Counted from the first letter of the stretch, positions 24,760 through 34,584 are shown. The stretch is DNA of 35,744 nucleotides from Veillonellaceae bacterium DNF00626 (GCA_001553355.1 KQ960831.1:1-35744); one strand, 5' to 3'. Notes: generated by a model from the sequence alone, not told the origin. Translations and numbers: made by a program.

Positions 24760-27700
24760 ATGAAAGAAATTTTTTGCTTTACGAATTTAGAGCCTGTCAG
24801 GGTGAAGATGAAAAAAGCCGTAGAAAGTTTATCTGAATCTGTGCCGGTGGAGATTATTCAATTGAAGGATAATACGGAATGGACCAAAGCAGATGAGAAA
24901 AAGGTGGCTACGGCCGGTTTTGTTTTGGTGCTTTGGATGGGTACCGGGTTGTCGGATACTTTTCTGGCAGGGCTTCATGCTTTTTTGGTGAAAAGAAATA
25001 TTCCTTTCTATTTTGATGAATCGGATTTGGACGAAGGAGAAGAGTCCGGGGCCGTGACATCGGATGTGATTGAAAGGATTCGTGCTTACCAATCCGGCGG
25101 CGGTGTGGTCAATCATCGGAATTTATTTCTTTGGTTACTTCATACTTTTTGTGATGAGAAATATAGGTATGAAGAGCCGAGAGAATATCCTTTTTGGGGT
25201 ATTTATGATCCGGATGAACCGGACGCTTTTTGGGATACGAGAGAGTATATAGCCCGCTTTCATGATTCGAAAAAGCCTACTGTGGGGCTGATATTTTATA
25301 GAAATGACTGGCAAGAGGGTATTTTGCAGTGGCAAGCGCCGCTTATTCGTATTTTGAAAGAGGAAGGTTGTCATGTGCTCGCGGTATTTGCCACAGTGAT
25401 TGATGAAAATCATAATGGCACGCCTTCTTTAGGGGAAAATATGAAACAGGCTTTTTATGTCGACGGAAAGCCGGTTATTGACGTGCTTATTAATCCCATC
25501 ACTTTTGGCCTTATATCCACTGATTTACTCATGTTGCATGACTTAAAGCAATTGAATGTAGCCGTTTTACAAGTATATAATATGTATTCTTCTTATGATT
25601 GGTGGAAAGATCACACGGTCGGATTGACAGCGAATGAAGTGGCTTATGCGGTAGCTTTGCCGGAATTTGACGGTGTTATTCATTCCGTTCCTATTTCTAC
25701 GCAAGAAATGGCATCTGATGGTACGCATGTGCAAAAACCGATGATCGAGCGGATGCATTCTTTAGCACGGCGTGCCAAAAAATGGGCGATGCTTCGGAAG
25801 AAAAGAAATAAAGATAAAAAAGTGGCGATTATATTTCATAATTGTCCACCGGATAATTCACATATCGGCGGTGCATGTCAATTAGATTCCATCGAAAGCA
25901 TGAGACGTCTTTTGTGGTTGTTAAAAGACCGGGGTTATGAGGTGGAAAATTTACCGCAGGATACGAAAGAATTTATGCAGGAATTGACCACTCACGCCAC
26001 CAACGACCGGCGGTTTATGTCAGAAGCCTTGCTCAATCATGCTGACGGTGTATTCTTACGGGACGATTATAAGGCCTATTTTCACCGGTTACCTGAAGCC
26101 ACGCAAGAACATGTGGAAAAGGATTGGGGAAAAGCACCGGGAGAATTGTTTATTCATGAAGGAAATATGATTGTGCCGGGGACGCTGAAAGGACATATTT
26201 TCGTCACTGTTCAGCCGGCGCGAGGGTTTGGCGATCATCCCGATGCTATTTATCATGATCCGAATTTATCACCGACTCATCAATATTTAGGTGCATATGA
26301 ATGGATACGAAATGTGTGGAATGCCGACGCTATTATTCACGTGGGAACACATGGTACGGTGGAATGGCTGCCGGGGAAGGGGGTAGCACTTTCAAATGAA
26401 TGTTATCCCGATATTTGCGTAGATGATATTCCGGATATTTATCCCTACTGGGTGACATGCATCGGAGAAGGCATCGAAGCGAAACGGCGTGGCGCAGCGT
26501 GTATTATTGACCACTTGCCGGCGCCTATGAGCTTAGCCGGTACATACGATGAATATGCGAAATTAGAAAAAACATTGGAAGAATACGCTCATTATCAAAA
26601 AGATGAGGAGAATCCGGACTATGCGCAGCAAACAGAAAATCTCATTCGTGAAGAAGTGGCGGAATGTCATTTGGATAAGGAAATAAAAGAAGAAGAGTTC
26701 CGGAATTTTAATGAATATGCTCATGCATTGCATCATTTCATAGCGGATTTGAAAAATATGCAAATTCAAGTGGGATTGCACATTTTAGGAGAAGTGCCGA
26801 GCGGAGAGAAAATGACCGAGTTTATTTTCGCTTTGACGAAAATGGAAAATGGCGATATTCCGGGCTTGGCGAAAACGCTGGCTTTGGCAAAGGGATATGA
26901 TTATTACAAACTCATGGAAGAGGGAGGACGTATTGACGAAAAAACCGGTCTGACTTACTTGGCGCTTTTAGATCAAGTGACCGAAGAGGCGAAAAAATTT
27001 ATTCTCACACTCCAAAAAGGCGGATTTACCGAAAAAAGTATTGCGGACACGCATCATATTTCCTTTATCAAAAGTATGACCGCAGAGCAGAAGGAAATAG
27101 TAGACACTATCGCACATTACATTAATGAAACCATCGTGCCGTCGCTTGAGAAAACGACCGATGAACAAGAAAATATTTTGCGTGCCTTGGAAGGGGAATA
27201 TATCGAGCCGGGCCCTGCCGGATCACCTACGGCCGGCGGTGCGGATATTTTGCCGACCGGGCGGAATTTTTATAGTGTCGATCCGCGGACGCTCCCGACA
27301 AGACCGGCATGGGAGATCGGAAAACAAATGACAGACGGCGTTATCGAACAATTTATTGCGGACGAAGGGCGCTATCCTGAAAGCGTAGGAATTATCCTTT
27401 GGGCAACGAGCAATATGAGAAATCACGGCACATGCATGAGCGAATTTCTTTATTTGATGGGGCTGAAGCCTCAGTGGGAAGAAGGTAATCAACGAGTTAT
27501 AGGCGTGGAAGTCATTCCTCTATCGGAATTAAAACGACCACGTATCGATGTGACCGGACGTATCAGCGGACTTTTCCGTGACACACTGCCGGCATCAGTA
27601 CGATGGCTTGACGATGCAGCCAACCGAGTGGCAGCCTTAGACGAACCCATAGAAATGAATTTCGTGCGGAAACACGTATTAGAAGATGCAGAAGAATTAG

Positions 27701-28470
27701 AAAAAGAAGGCTTAAGCAAAGAAGAAGCATGGAAAAAAGCAAGCTATCGCATTTTTGGAGATCCGCCGGGGTGCTACGGTGCCGGGGTAGATGCTGCTTT
27801 AGAAGCCAAGAATTGGCAAAATATTGATGACTTAGGGGCTGTTTATATGAGATGGGGCGGTTACGCTTACGATTGTGCCGATGGGGGTAACTATTTGCCC
27901 AAACAATTCAAAAAAAGACTGTCCCAAGTGGAAATTACCATTCAAAATGTAGATCAAAGAGAATCATCCATGCTTTCCAGTGATGATTACAACGCCTATC
28001 GTGGCGGTTTAGTGGCGGCGGTACGAAGTTGCAGCGGAAAAATGCCAAAAAATTATGTCAGCGACAGTTCAGACAAGAAAAAAATCATCACGCGCACTTT
28101 AGAAGACGAACTGAAACGGCGTTTTAGGGGCGAAGCGATGAATCCGAAATATATCGAAGGAATGAAGAAGCACGGCTATAAAGGCGCGGTAGACTTAGCC
28201 GAATATTTAGTCACCAGTTTTGCATGGGACGCCACCTCAGACATTATGGAAGATTGGATGTATGACGAATACACGGATAAATATGTGCTTGATAAAAACA
28301 TGCAAGAATGGTTCAAAGAAGTGAATCCATGGGCATTATCACGTATGGTTGATACATTGTTGGAAGCCGTACAAAGAAATATGTGGCATGCGGACGAAAA
28401 AAGAGTGGAGGCATTGAAAAATCTTCTCTTAGACGTAGAAGGCGAAATGGAAGAAAGTAGTGACAGTTAA
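24760..28470 (+). CDS. CobN/BchH-family tetrapyrrole metal chelatase subunit (HmuS-like context)
   Basis: The 1236 residues have the full CobN domain: HVGTHGTVEWLPGKG with His527, GLHILGE near 669, a GGADILPTGRNFYS block near 826-840, PRIDVTGRISGLFRD near 927-941, RIFGDPPGCYGAGVD near 1000 and NPKYIEGMKKHGYKG near 1128. CobN inserts cobalt into a corrin ring together with CobS/CobT; BchH/ChlH handles magnesium. No CobS, CobT, ChlD or ChlI partner gene is present. In Bacteroidetes a CobN-like protein, HmuS, sits in haem uptake loci and is tied to anaerobic release of iron from haem. This gene lies in the same operon as a ligand-binding lipoprotein, beside a TonB receptor and an ABC importer, so a role in handling an imported tetrapyrrole is my inference. 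No membrane segment or signal was seen, so it is cytoplasmic. Confidence 0.85.
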   Translation: MKEIFCFTNLEPVRVKMKKAVESLSESVPVEIIQLKDNTEWTKADEKKVATAGFVLVLWMGTGLSDTFLAGLHAFLVKRNIPFYFDESDLDEGEESGAVTSDVIERIRAYQSGGGVVNHRNLFLWLLHTFCDEKYRYEEPREYPFWGIYDPDEPDAFWDTREYIARFHDSKKPTVGLIFYRNDWQEGILQWQAPLIRILKEEGCHVLAVFATVIDENHNGTPSLGENMKQAFYVDGKPVIDVLINPITFGLISTDLLMLHDLKQLNVAVLQVYNMYSSYDWWKDHTVGLTANEVAYAVALPEFDGVIHSVPISTQEMASDGTHVQKPMIERMHSLARRAKKWAMLRKKRNKDKKVAIIFHNCPPDNSHIGGACQLDSIESMRRLLWLLKDRGYEVENLPQDTKEFMQELTTHATNDRRFMSEALLNHADGVFLRDDYKAYFHRLPEATQEHVEKDWGKAPGELFIHEGNMIVPGTLKGHIFVTVQPARGFGDHPDAIYHDPNLSPTHQYLGAYEWIRNVWNADAIIHVGTHGTVEWLPGKGVALSNECYPDICVDDIPDIYPYWVTCIGEGIEAKRRGAACIIDHLPAPMSLAGTYDEYAKLEKTLEEYAHYQKDEENPDYAQQTENLIREEVAECHLDKEIKEEEFRNFNEYAHALHHFIADLKNMQIQVGLHILGEVPSGEKMTEFIFALTKMENGDIPGLAKTLALAKGYDYYKLMEEGGRIDEKTGLTYLALLDQVTEEAKKFILTLQKGGFTEKSIADTHHISFIKSMTAEQKEIVDTIAHYINETIVPSLEKTTDEQENILRALEGEYIEPGPAGSPTAGGADILPTGRNFYSVDPRTLPTRPAWEIGKQMTDGVIEQFIADEGRYPESVGIILWATSNMRNHGTCMSEFLYLMGLKPQWEEGNQRVIGVEVIPLSELKRPRIDVTGRISGLFRDTLPASVRWLDDAANRVAALDEPIEMNFVRKHVLEDAEELEKEGLSKEEAWKKASYRIFGDPPGCYGAGVDAALEAKNWQNIDDLGAVYMRWGGYAYDCADGGNYLPKQFKKRLSQVEITIQNVDQRESSMLSSDDYNAYRGGLVAAVRSCSGKMPKNYVSDSSDKKKIITRTLEDELKRRFRGEAMNPKYIEGMKKHGYKGAVDLAEYLVTSFAWDATSDIMEDWMYDEYTDKYVLDKNMQEWFKEVNPWALSRMVDTLLEAVQRNMWHADEKRVEALKNLLLDVEGEMEESSDS

Positions 28471-28475
28471 TTTAA

Positions 28476-28536
28476 GTGAGAACGATAGATCGTTACCACT
28501 CATTTGTGCGGTGACGGTTTAGCGTTCTCGCTTTTT
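28476..28536 (+). terminator. Terminator of the binding protein-cobN unit
   Basis: GTGAGAACG (28476-28484) pairs with CGTTCTCGC (28523-28531) and, inside, CGTTACC pairs with GGTGACG; T5 follows. A strong two-stage hairpin. Confidence 0.85.
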
Positions 28537-28715
28537 GATATTTCTATAAAATATGCAATGAATTGGCACGCGGCATTAGTCATGTTTTGAGACTTTTAGG
28601 GAGCAAATGGTGATATGTTTGCCTTACCGGGGAAAGGGCTTATTATTTTTTGATAATAATGAAAACCAAAATACGGAAGAAATTTGTGAATATTCATTTT
28701 TTTCATAGGTTAGCT
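28537..28715. other. Spacer before the division operon
   Basis: AT-rich, with a small 7-bp stem-loop at 28640-28659 (TTATTAT/ATAATAA). No ORF with a ribosome binding site or known RNA was recognised. Confidence 0.45.
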
Positions 28716-28716
28716 A

Positions 28717-28725
28717 TGCTATAAT
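28717..28725 (+). promoter_or_regulatory. Extended -10 promoter of the ylmE-divIVA operon
   Basis: TGCTATAAT (28717-28725) is a perfect extended -10, identical over ten bases to the korA promoter core; the -35 region is weak. Confidence 0.6.
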
Positions 28726-28764
28726 GTTTCATAGATACAATTTTTATAAATAAAGAAGGATAGC

Positions 28765-29463
28765 ATGTCAGAAATAGAAGAGCGCTTAAACGCAGTGCGA
28801 CAACGCATAAATAGGGCGATGAAGCAATCTCCCTATGGTGAAAAGGTGACGCTTGTGGCGGTGACGAAATTCCATCCGCTTGAGGATATGGAAGAAGCCA
28901 TTCGTTTAGGAGTTACGCAGGTGGGAGAGAATCGTGTGCAGGAAATGGAAATGAAGCATGAGCGTCTATCTGTTCCTGTGACGTGGCATTTGCAAGGACA
29001 TCTTCAGAAGAATAAAGTAAAAAAGGCAGTGGCTATGGCCGATTTGATTCAATCCGTTGATTCGTTGGATATTTTACGTGAAATAGATAAACGAGCCGGA
29101 CAAATCGGAAAGGTGCAAGATATTCTCTTGGAGTTTAATATTTCCGGAGAAGAAAGTAAGTATGGATTAGCGCCGAAGGATTTTGATGAAGTGGTGGCGC
29201 AGGCGCAGGTTTGTGAGCATGTAAGGGTAAAAGGACTTATGTGTATGGCGCCGGAAGGTGCAGCGGAAAAGGAGCTGCATGCGATATTTCATCAAGGTAG
29301 GCGAATGTGGGAGAAGTTACAAACCCATTTTCCGGTGAATCAGGTTTCTATATTATCCATGGGCATGTCCGAGGATTTTGAAACGGCGATAGAAGAGGGT
29401 GCGACGATGGTGCGCATTGGTACTGCTATTTTTGGCATAAGACAGAAGGGAGAGGCAAAATGA
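28765..29463 (+). CDS. ylmE: PLP homeostasis protein (YggS/YlmE/PLPBP family)
   Basis: This family binds pyridoxal phosphate without known enzymatic turnover and keeps PLP and amino/keto acid pools balanced. The 232 residues match family length, with the PLP lysine in LVAVTKFHP (K35), VGENRVQE near 53-60, WHLQGHLQKNK near 74-84 (GHLQ/NK is the family signature), and LSMGMSEDFETAIEEGATMVRIGTAIFG near the C terminus. It opens the division operon, the usual place for ylmE in Firmicutes, and its stop overlaps the sepF start by four bases (ATGA). Confidence 0.94.
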   Translation: MSEIEERLNAVRQRINRAMKQSPYGEKVTLVAVTKFHPLEDMEEAIRLGVTQVGENRVQEMEMKHERLSVPVTWHLQGHLQKNKVKKAVAMADLIQSVDSLDILREIDKRAGQIGKVQDILLEFNISGEESKYGLAPKDFDEVVAQAQVCEHVRVKGLMCMAPEGAAEKELHAIFHQGRRMWEKLQTHFPVNQVSILSMGMSEDFETAIEEGATMVRIGTAIFGIRQKGEAK

Positions 29464-29933
29464 AATTAATGGATAAATTGAAGGAAACATTTGCTCCGCG
29501 TGAGGGAGACGAGTACGAAGAAGAGTATGAGAATGAGGAGATGTCAGTGAATACGGCGGCTCCGGTGCCACCAAAGATGGCAGCAGGTACGTCGCTTAAT
29601 CGGGCTGTTCCTACTCGTCAAGCTAAGCCTTATACCATGGTGGTAGTAAATCCTAAGGATTACAGTGATGCTGAAAAGATTGGCGATCATTTGAAGTCTT
29701 TCCGTCCGGTGGTTATGAATATGGAAAAGACGGATGTGGAAGAAGCACAACGAATTGTAGATTTTGTACAAGGGGTTATGTATGCGTTAGATGGACGAAT
29801 TGATCAGATTTCTGAAAATATTTATCTTTGTGCCCCCAATAATATGAGTGTGTCCAGAGAGAATTTTGCGGCTTTCCCGGAAAGTGTTGCGGCACAACCG
29901 GCGTGGGATCCTCATAAGGCACCGCAGGAATAA
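29460..29933 (+). CDS. sepF: Cell division protein SepF, copy 1
   Basis: SepF helps organise and anchor FtsZ at the division septum. The 157 residues have a short amphipathic N terminus (MKLMDKLKETF, a membrane-binding helix), an acidic linker (about 17-30) and the conserved core from about 57: YTMVVVNPKDYSDAEKIGDHLKSFRPVV, then EEAQRIVDFVQGVMYALDGRI and IYLCAPNNMSVS. It sits in the ylmE-sepF order common to Firmicutes. A second SepF paralogue follows with a one-base overlap (TAATG), which is unusual. Confidence 0.93.
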   Translation: MKLMDKLKETFAPREGDEYEEEYENEEMSVNTAAPVPPKMAAGTSLNRAVPTRQAKPYTMVVVNPKDYSDAEKIGDHLKSFRPVVMNMEKTDVEEAQRIVDFVQGVMYALDGRIDQISENIYLCAPNNMSVSRENFAAFPESVAAQPAWDPHKAPQE

Positions 29934-30382
29934 TGAGTATTCTTGAGAAAATAAAGCATCTGTTTCATTCTTTGTCTGCTTTGTTCGTTTCTGAAGAGAG
30001 CGATGAATATGCGGATGAGGCGGAGGAAAAAGTAGAAAATGATGCATATGAAAAAGTCCGCCGGGACGGGGCACTTCCTGCGAGGGCTTTGCGCCCTTTG
30101 GATTTGGTGATGATGTATCCGAAGCAGTATAGTGATGCACGATACATAGTGAATACCTTAGAAAAAGGGAAAATGGTCATTGTCATATTAAAGGAAAATA
30201 TCAGCCGTGAGGATGCTGCTCGTTTGGTGGATTTTGTGAGTGGTGCTATTTACTTAGGGAAAGGACAAGTGGAATTACTGCGTGAAGAGGTTTTTCTTTG
30301 TGTCCCTTCTTTTGTGGAATTAACGACTGATTTATTGCCCCGTTTGTCGGGTATTCCTGAATGGCGAGTGCCGGGAGAATAA
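29933..30382 (+). CDS. SepF paralogue, copy 2, in the usual ylmG position
   Basis: The 149 residues repeat the SepF plan: amphipathic start (MSILEKIKHLFHSL), acidic linker (about 23-38), and a core RPLDLVMMYPKQYSDARYIVNTLEKGKMVIVILKENIS (read in parts) then AARLVDFVSGAIYLGKG and VFLCVPSFVEL. It has diverged clearly from copy 1: VVVNPKDYSD versus VMMYPKQYSD. The start overlaps the stop of copy 1 (TAATG). In many Firmicutes the next gene here is ylmG (YggT family); that gene is absent. Function may be shared with copy 1 or specialised; inference only. Confidence 0.9.
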   Translation: MSILEKIKHLFHSLSALFVSEESDEYADEAEEKVENDAYEKVRRDGALPARALRPLDLVMMYPKQYSDARYIVNTLEKGKMVIVILKENISREDAARLVDFVSGAIYLGKGQVELLREEVFLCVPSFVELTTDLLPRLSGIPEWRVPGE

Positions 30383-30414
30383 GAGATATTTCATTTTTAG
30401 TTGATAGGTCATTT

Positions 30415-31206
30415 ATGAAAGATAGAGAAAAAATATTGAATTATTTTGCCGCTACCGGCGAGGAAGCGAAAGAGATGACGATTCGTCTTTTGGATTTGGC
30501 TGATTCGGTAGAGAGAGGGCGCCCTTTTGCGGTAGGCCCTTTCATGTCGCCTTTGGCAGTGCAGGTAGGACAAACCATTGGGGCACATGTGAAAACGGTG
30601 ATTTCAAAATCTTTTGGAGGCTATCATGAGGCGGAACGTATCCGTGTAGCTTTCTTTCGTCAGGATTATGACGGGCCGATAGATTTTGGCATCACCGCAT
30701 TACATGTCACATGGGATGATCGGTACCGATTGATTGGTCACCGAGATGTCTTGGGTTCACTTATGAGTCTTGGCGTCAAAAGAGATGTGTTTGGCGATAT
30801 TTTAATGCAAGGGGCCGGCTGTCAAGTGGTAGTGACAGATGAAATAGCGGATTTCCTCATGCAAAATTTCCTGAAAGTGGCCATGGTGCCGGTAAAAGTA
30901 GAAAAAATAGATATCGAAGAGTTAAAACCGCCGCCAAAGACTGCTAAGGAAATACGAGCTACAGTGGCATCTCTTCGTATTGATGCAGTAGGTGCAGCAG
31001 GATTCGGTATTTCCAGAAATAAAATGGTACAATATATTAAAGACGGCAGAACGGAAATCAATTGGCAAGCCGTTAAAGGTACGTCACAAACCGTGAAAAT
31101 GGGAGACATTATTTCCATTCGAGGGAGAGGACGTATCGAGATTAAAGAAACCACAGGAATCAGTCGCAAAGGGCGTACAGGTCTTTTGATTGATAGATAT
31201 AAATAA
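30415..31206 (+). CDS. ylmH: S4-domain RNA-binding protein YlmH
   Basis: YlmH has an N-terminal domain and a C-terminal S4 RNA-binding domain and acts with ribosomal or stalled-ribosome RNA. The central part has FMSPLAVQVGQ and DVLGSLMSLGVKRDVFGDILM (about 120-140), the family signature. The S4 domain lies near 195-245 (LRIDAVGAAGFGISRNKMVQYIKDGRTEINW, read in parts, and VKMGDIISIRGRGRIEI). I chose the ATG at 30415 (263 residues), since this fits family length. An upstream in-frame ATG at 30361 would add 18 residues and overlap sepF copy 2 by 22 bases with a weak ribosome site. Confidence 0.88.
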   Translation: MKDREKILNYFAATGEEAKEMTIRLLDLADSVERGRPFAVGPFMSPLAVQVGQTIGAHVKTVISKSFGGYHEAERIRVAFFRQDYDGPIDFGITALHVTWDDRYRLIGHRDVLGSLMSLGVKRDVFGDILMQGAGCQVVVTDEIADFLMQNFLKVAMVPVKVEKIDIEELKPPPKTAKEIRATVASLRIDAVGAAGFGISRNKMVQYIKDGRTEINWQAVKGTSQTVKMGDIISIRGRGRIEIKETTGISRKGRTGLLIDRYK

Positions 31207-31230
31207 CAATGAAAACAAGGAGGAATTTAT

Positions 31231-31806
31231 ATGATTACACCGATGGACATTCATAACAAAACATTTTCTCGAGGTATTCGTGGTTATAACCAAGAAGAAG
31301 TGGAAGCTTTTTTGCAGGAATTAGCCGGTGACTACGAACGAATTTATCGGGAACATCGTGAAATGGAAGAAGAAATGGACACCATCAAAACGAAATTACG
31401 GAATTACGAAAAGATGGAATCTACCATGTCATCTACGTTGGTAATGGCACAGGAAACGGCAGAAAGCGTAAAGAGAAATGCAGAAAAAGAAGCGGAATTA
31501 TCCGTTCGTGAAGCAAGAAACAAAGCACATCAAATTTTGGCGGAAGCGGAAGCTGCTCGAGTAAAACTCAATTCAGAATTGATGAAATGTGAAGGCGATA
31601 TGAATTTATACATGGAGAAAATATTAGCTAATTTCAAGAGTGCTATGAGTCTTATTGAGTCAGCTAAAAATGCACCGAAACCGTCGACCGTTCAGTCTCC
31701 TATAAAAGAAGATGACAATGAAAATACAGCAGATGAGTCATCAGAAAATCTTTTTGAAGGCAAAGAACCTGAAGAAGAGAGTGGTTCTGAAGAAGTTAAA
31801 GAATAA
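31231..31806 (+). CDS. divIVA: DivIVA-family cell division/polarity protein
   Basis: DivIVA binds curved membrane at septa and poles and places division and cell-wall factors. The 191 residues open with the family motif ITPMDIHNKTFSRGIRGYNQEEVEAFL (read in parts), whose aromatic and basic residues near 12-17 contact the membrane. Then come two coiled-coil stretches (about 28-60 and 75-135, rich in Glu/Lys/Ala heptads) and an acidic tail with many Glu. The start follows AGGAGG. It closes the ylmE operon and is followed by a terminator. Confidence 0.93.
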   Translation: MITPMDIHNKTFSRGIRGYNQEEVEAFLQELAGDYERIYREHREMEEEMDTIKTKLRNYEKMESTMSSTLVMAQETAESVKRNAEKEAELSVREARNKAHQILAEAEAARVKLNSELMKCEGDMNLYMEKILANFKSAMSLIESAKNAPKPSTVQSPIKEDDNENTADESSENLFEGKEPEEESGSEEVKE

Positions 31807-31819
31807 ATAGTTCATGCGA

Positions 31820-31848
31820 AATAACTCGATTTGTCGGGTTATTTTTTT
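31820..31848 (+). terminator. Terminator of the division operon
   Basis: AATAACTCGA (31820-31829) pairs with TCGGGTTATT (31834-31843, one G-T pair) around a 4-nt loop, followed by T-rich DNA. Confidence 0.8.
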
Positions 31849-32031
31849 TGCTCGCTAATTTTTTTGCGGACAGGTGAAATAGATGTGATGCGCATTTGAG
31901 GTTTTTGGAGAAAATGAATGGGAAATTTTGTGTCAAAATATTTCATTTTCAAACAATAGTAAGCTAAATGTATAAAAATCGTCAAAAAGGCAGTTATTTT
32001 CTTTATTTCAATAGGTGAAAGAGGAATTTGG

Positions 32032-32040
32032 TGGTATAAT
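32032..32040 (+). promoter_or_regulatory. Extended -10 promoter of gyrA
   Basis: TGGTATAAT (32032-32040) is a perfect extended -10 with no clear -35, 33 bases before the start codon. Confidence 0.6.
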
Positions 32041-32073
32041 AAATATATATTAGTTTTTGAAAGGTAGGTTTTT

Positions 32074-34512
32074 ATGGAGTGGCAAGAAGGTAAGATCGTA
32101 AATACGTCACTGGAAGGGCAGATGAAAACGTCGTACATTGATTATGCGATGTCGGTCATTGTATCTCGTGCGCTTCCGGATGTGCGTGATGGGCTTAAGC
32201 CGGTGCATCGGCGCATTTTGTATTCCATGAGTGAATCGGGCATGCTTCCGAATAAGCCTTATAAGAAGTCGGCGCGTATTGTCGGCGATGTATTGGGGAA
32301 ATATCATCCTCATGGCGATTCAGCTGTATATGAGTCTGCTGTTCGTATGGCGCAGGATTTTTCTTCTCGTTATATGTTTGTGGACGGGCATGGAAATTTC
32401 GGTTCTGTTGATGGAGATTCGCCGGCAGCTATGCGTTATACGGAAATGCGTATGGCAAAGATTGCCTTGGAGATGCTCCGGGATATTGATAAGAATACGG
32501 TGGATTTTATGCCGAATTATGACGGATCATTGCAAGAACCTTTGGTACTTCCGTCACGTATTCCCGGACTTTTAATTAATGGCTCATATGGTATTGCAGT
32601 CGGAATGGCGACGAATATTCCACCGCATAATTTATCTGAAGTGGTCGATGGCTTGTGCGCTATGATTGATAATCCGGACATTACGGCAGATGAGCTTATG
32701 ACGTATATTAAAGGGCCTGATTTCCCTACGGGAGCGATTATTCAAGGTCGTAAGGGCATTGAAAATATGTACCGTACCGGTAGAGGATCAATCACCGTTC
32801 GTGCAAGAGTCGATGTGGAAGAAATGGAACGCGGCAAGAGTCGGATCATCGTAACGGAGCTTCCTTATCAGGTGAATAAAGCGCGTTTGGTGGAAACCAT
32901 TGCAGATTTATCCAGACAAAAGGTGTTGGATGGTATTACAGCCCTTCGAGATGAATCGGATCGAAAAGGGATGCGCATCGTTATTGAACTTCGAGCAGAT
33001 GTGAATCCGCAAATTATGCTGAATAATCTGTATAAGCATACACAGTTACAGCAGAATTTCGGCGCCATTATGCTGGCTTTGGTCGATGGCAATCCGCGTA
33101 TTTTGAATTTGAAGCAAATTTTATATTATTATTTAAAACATCAGGAAGATGTTATCACCAGACGGACGCAGTATGAGTTAGATAAAGCATTGGCGAAGGA
33201 ACATATTTTAGAAGGTTTGCTTATCGCTTTAGATCATATTGATGAAGTCATCAAGACGATTCGTGAATCTCGGACGGATGAAACGGCGAAAACGTCTTTG
33301 ATGGAAAAATTTGATTTATCCGAAAAGCAGTCTATGGCGATTTTAGATATGCGTCTCCGTCGTTTGACCGGTCTTGAACGGGATAAGATTGAGGCGGATT
33401 ATCAAGATGTGAAAGAAAGAATTGTGTATTTACGGAATTTACTTTCCAGTCGGGATAATATCATGGGTGTCGTAAAGGCAGAATTGATTGATGAAAAGAA
33501 AAGCTTTGGTGATGCTCGTCGTACGGAAATAGCGGAAGCATTGGGAGATATGGAAATCACTGATTTGATTCCCGATAAACCGATGACGGTGACATTGACA
33601 AAGCAAAATTATATCAAACGTTTAGATTCATCTGATTTGCGCACGCAAAGAAAAGGTGGTCGCGGTGTGAGCGGATTGAAGATGAAAGACGGAGATTATG
33701 TACGGAAAATATTAGCGACTTCCACGCATAATCGGATTTTGTTCTTCACGAATAGGGGTAAAGTTTATATGCGCCCGGCATATACTATTCCGGAGTCGAG
33801 TCGAAATGCTCGTGGGAGCGCGATGATCAATTTCATTACATCTTTAGGGACAGATGAATATGTGACGGAGATGGTGGATATTGATACAGCAGCCGAAGGA
33901 ACGAAATATTTGCTCATGGTGACGAAACACGGGTACGTGAAGAAAACGGCATTAGAAGAGTATCAAAATATAAGAAATAATGGAATTATCGCTATTAACT
34001 TGAAAGCTGAGGATGATCGCTTAGTGGCTGTATGGCCCGTAAGAGGCGATGAAGAAATTATCATCGGCACAAGAGGCGGTATGGCCATTCGTATTTCCAT
34101 AGATGATGATACCGTAAGACCGTTGAGTCGTGGAGCAGCAGGCGTTCATGGCATGCGTCTTAAAGAAGGCGATGAAGTAGTAGGTGTTGTTATTGCCGAT
34201 GAGAAAGATATTTTCACTATTTCTGCCGATGGAAATGCAAAGAGAAATGCTCAGACAGCTTATCGACTTCAAGGACGAAACGGACAAGGAACAATCAATT
34301 TCAAGAAAGGCTTTGAAGTGGTAGCGTTAGTGGCGGCGGATGATAAAGATGAATTGGTGGGCGTTTCTGAACATGGTATCACCATTCGGATTCCGGCTGA
34401 TCAGATTTCAAGCAAAAAAGCAAAAGGCGCGCAAGGTGTTATTTTGCAACGTTTGGAAGAGGGCGATCGTATCGCGTCCATTGATGTGGTTAGAAATTTA
34501 GACGATGAATAA
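32074..34512 (+). CDS. gyrA: DNA gyrase subunit A
   Basis: GyrA cuts and rejoins DNA for negative supercoiling with GyrB. The 812 residues have the breakage domain ([16 protein letters not shown] near 37-52), the catalytic Tyr122 in [10 protein letters not shown], and the C-terminal blades with the GyrA box QRKGGRG near 527, which separates it from ParC. The quinolone region [17 protein letters not shown] reads Ser83 and Glu87, in E. coli numbering; Ser83 is the susceptible-type residue and Glu87 is normal for Firmicutes. It stands as a single-gene unit with gyrB not in the window. A terminator follows. Confidence 0.96.
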   Translation: MEWQEGKIVNTSLEGQMKTSYIDYAMSVIVSRALPDVRDGLKPVHRRILYSMSESGMLPNKPYKKSARIVGDVLGKYHPHGDSAVYESAVRMAQDFSSRYMFVDGHGNFGSVDGDSPAAMRYTEMRMAKIALEMLRDIDKNTVDFMPNYDGSLQEPLVLPSRIPGLLINGSYGIAVGMATNIPPHNLSEVVDGLCAMIDNPDITADELMTYIKGPDFPTGAIIQGRKGIENMYRTGRGSITVRARVDVEEMERGKSRIIVTELPYQVNKARLVETIADLSRQKVLDGITALRDESDRKGMRIVIELRADVNPQIMLNNLYKHTQLQQNFGAIMLALVDGNPRILNLKQILYYYLKHQEDVITRRTQYELDKALAKEHILEGLLIALDHIDEVIKTIRESRTDETAKTSLMEKFDLSEKQSMAILDMRLRRLTGLERDKIEADYQDVKERIVYLRNLLSSRDNIMGVVKAELIDEKKSFGDARRTEIAEALGDMEITDLIPDKPMTVTLTKQNYIKRLDSSDLRTQRKGGRGVSGLKMKDGDYVRKILATSTHNRILFFTNRGKVYMRPAYTIPESSRNARGSAMINFITSLGTDEYVTEMVDIDTAAEGTKYLLMVTKHGYVKKTALEEYQNIRNNGIIAINLKAEDDRLVAVWPVRGDEEIIIGTRGGMAIRISIDDDTVRPLSRGAAGVHGMRLKEGDEVVGVVIADEKDIFTISADGNAKRNAQTAYRLQGRNGQGTINFKKGFEVVALVAADDKDELVGVSEHGITIRIPADQISSKKAKGAQGVILQRLEEGDRIASIDVVRNLDDE

Positions 34513-34518
34513 AGAAAT

Positions 34519-34542
34519 CGCTCCCTTCGGGGAGCGTTTTTT
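34519..34542 (+). terminator. Terminator of gyrA
   Basis: CGCTCCC (34519-34525) pairs with GGGAGCG (34530-34536) around the stable TTCG loop, followed by T6. Confidence 0.95.
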
Positions 34543-34584
34543 GTAGAAAATGATGAAGGCGATAAGACTTTGAAGGGAAATAGC

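Noticed and set aside
24760-28470. Calling this gene a cobaltochelatase subunit for B12 synthesis
   Set aside because: The family match is good, but no CobS/CobT or other cobalamin synthesis gene is in the window and the neighbours are uptake genes; function was left open.
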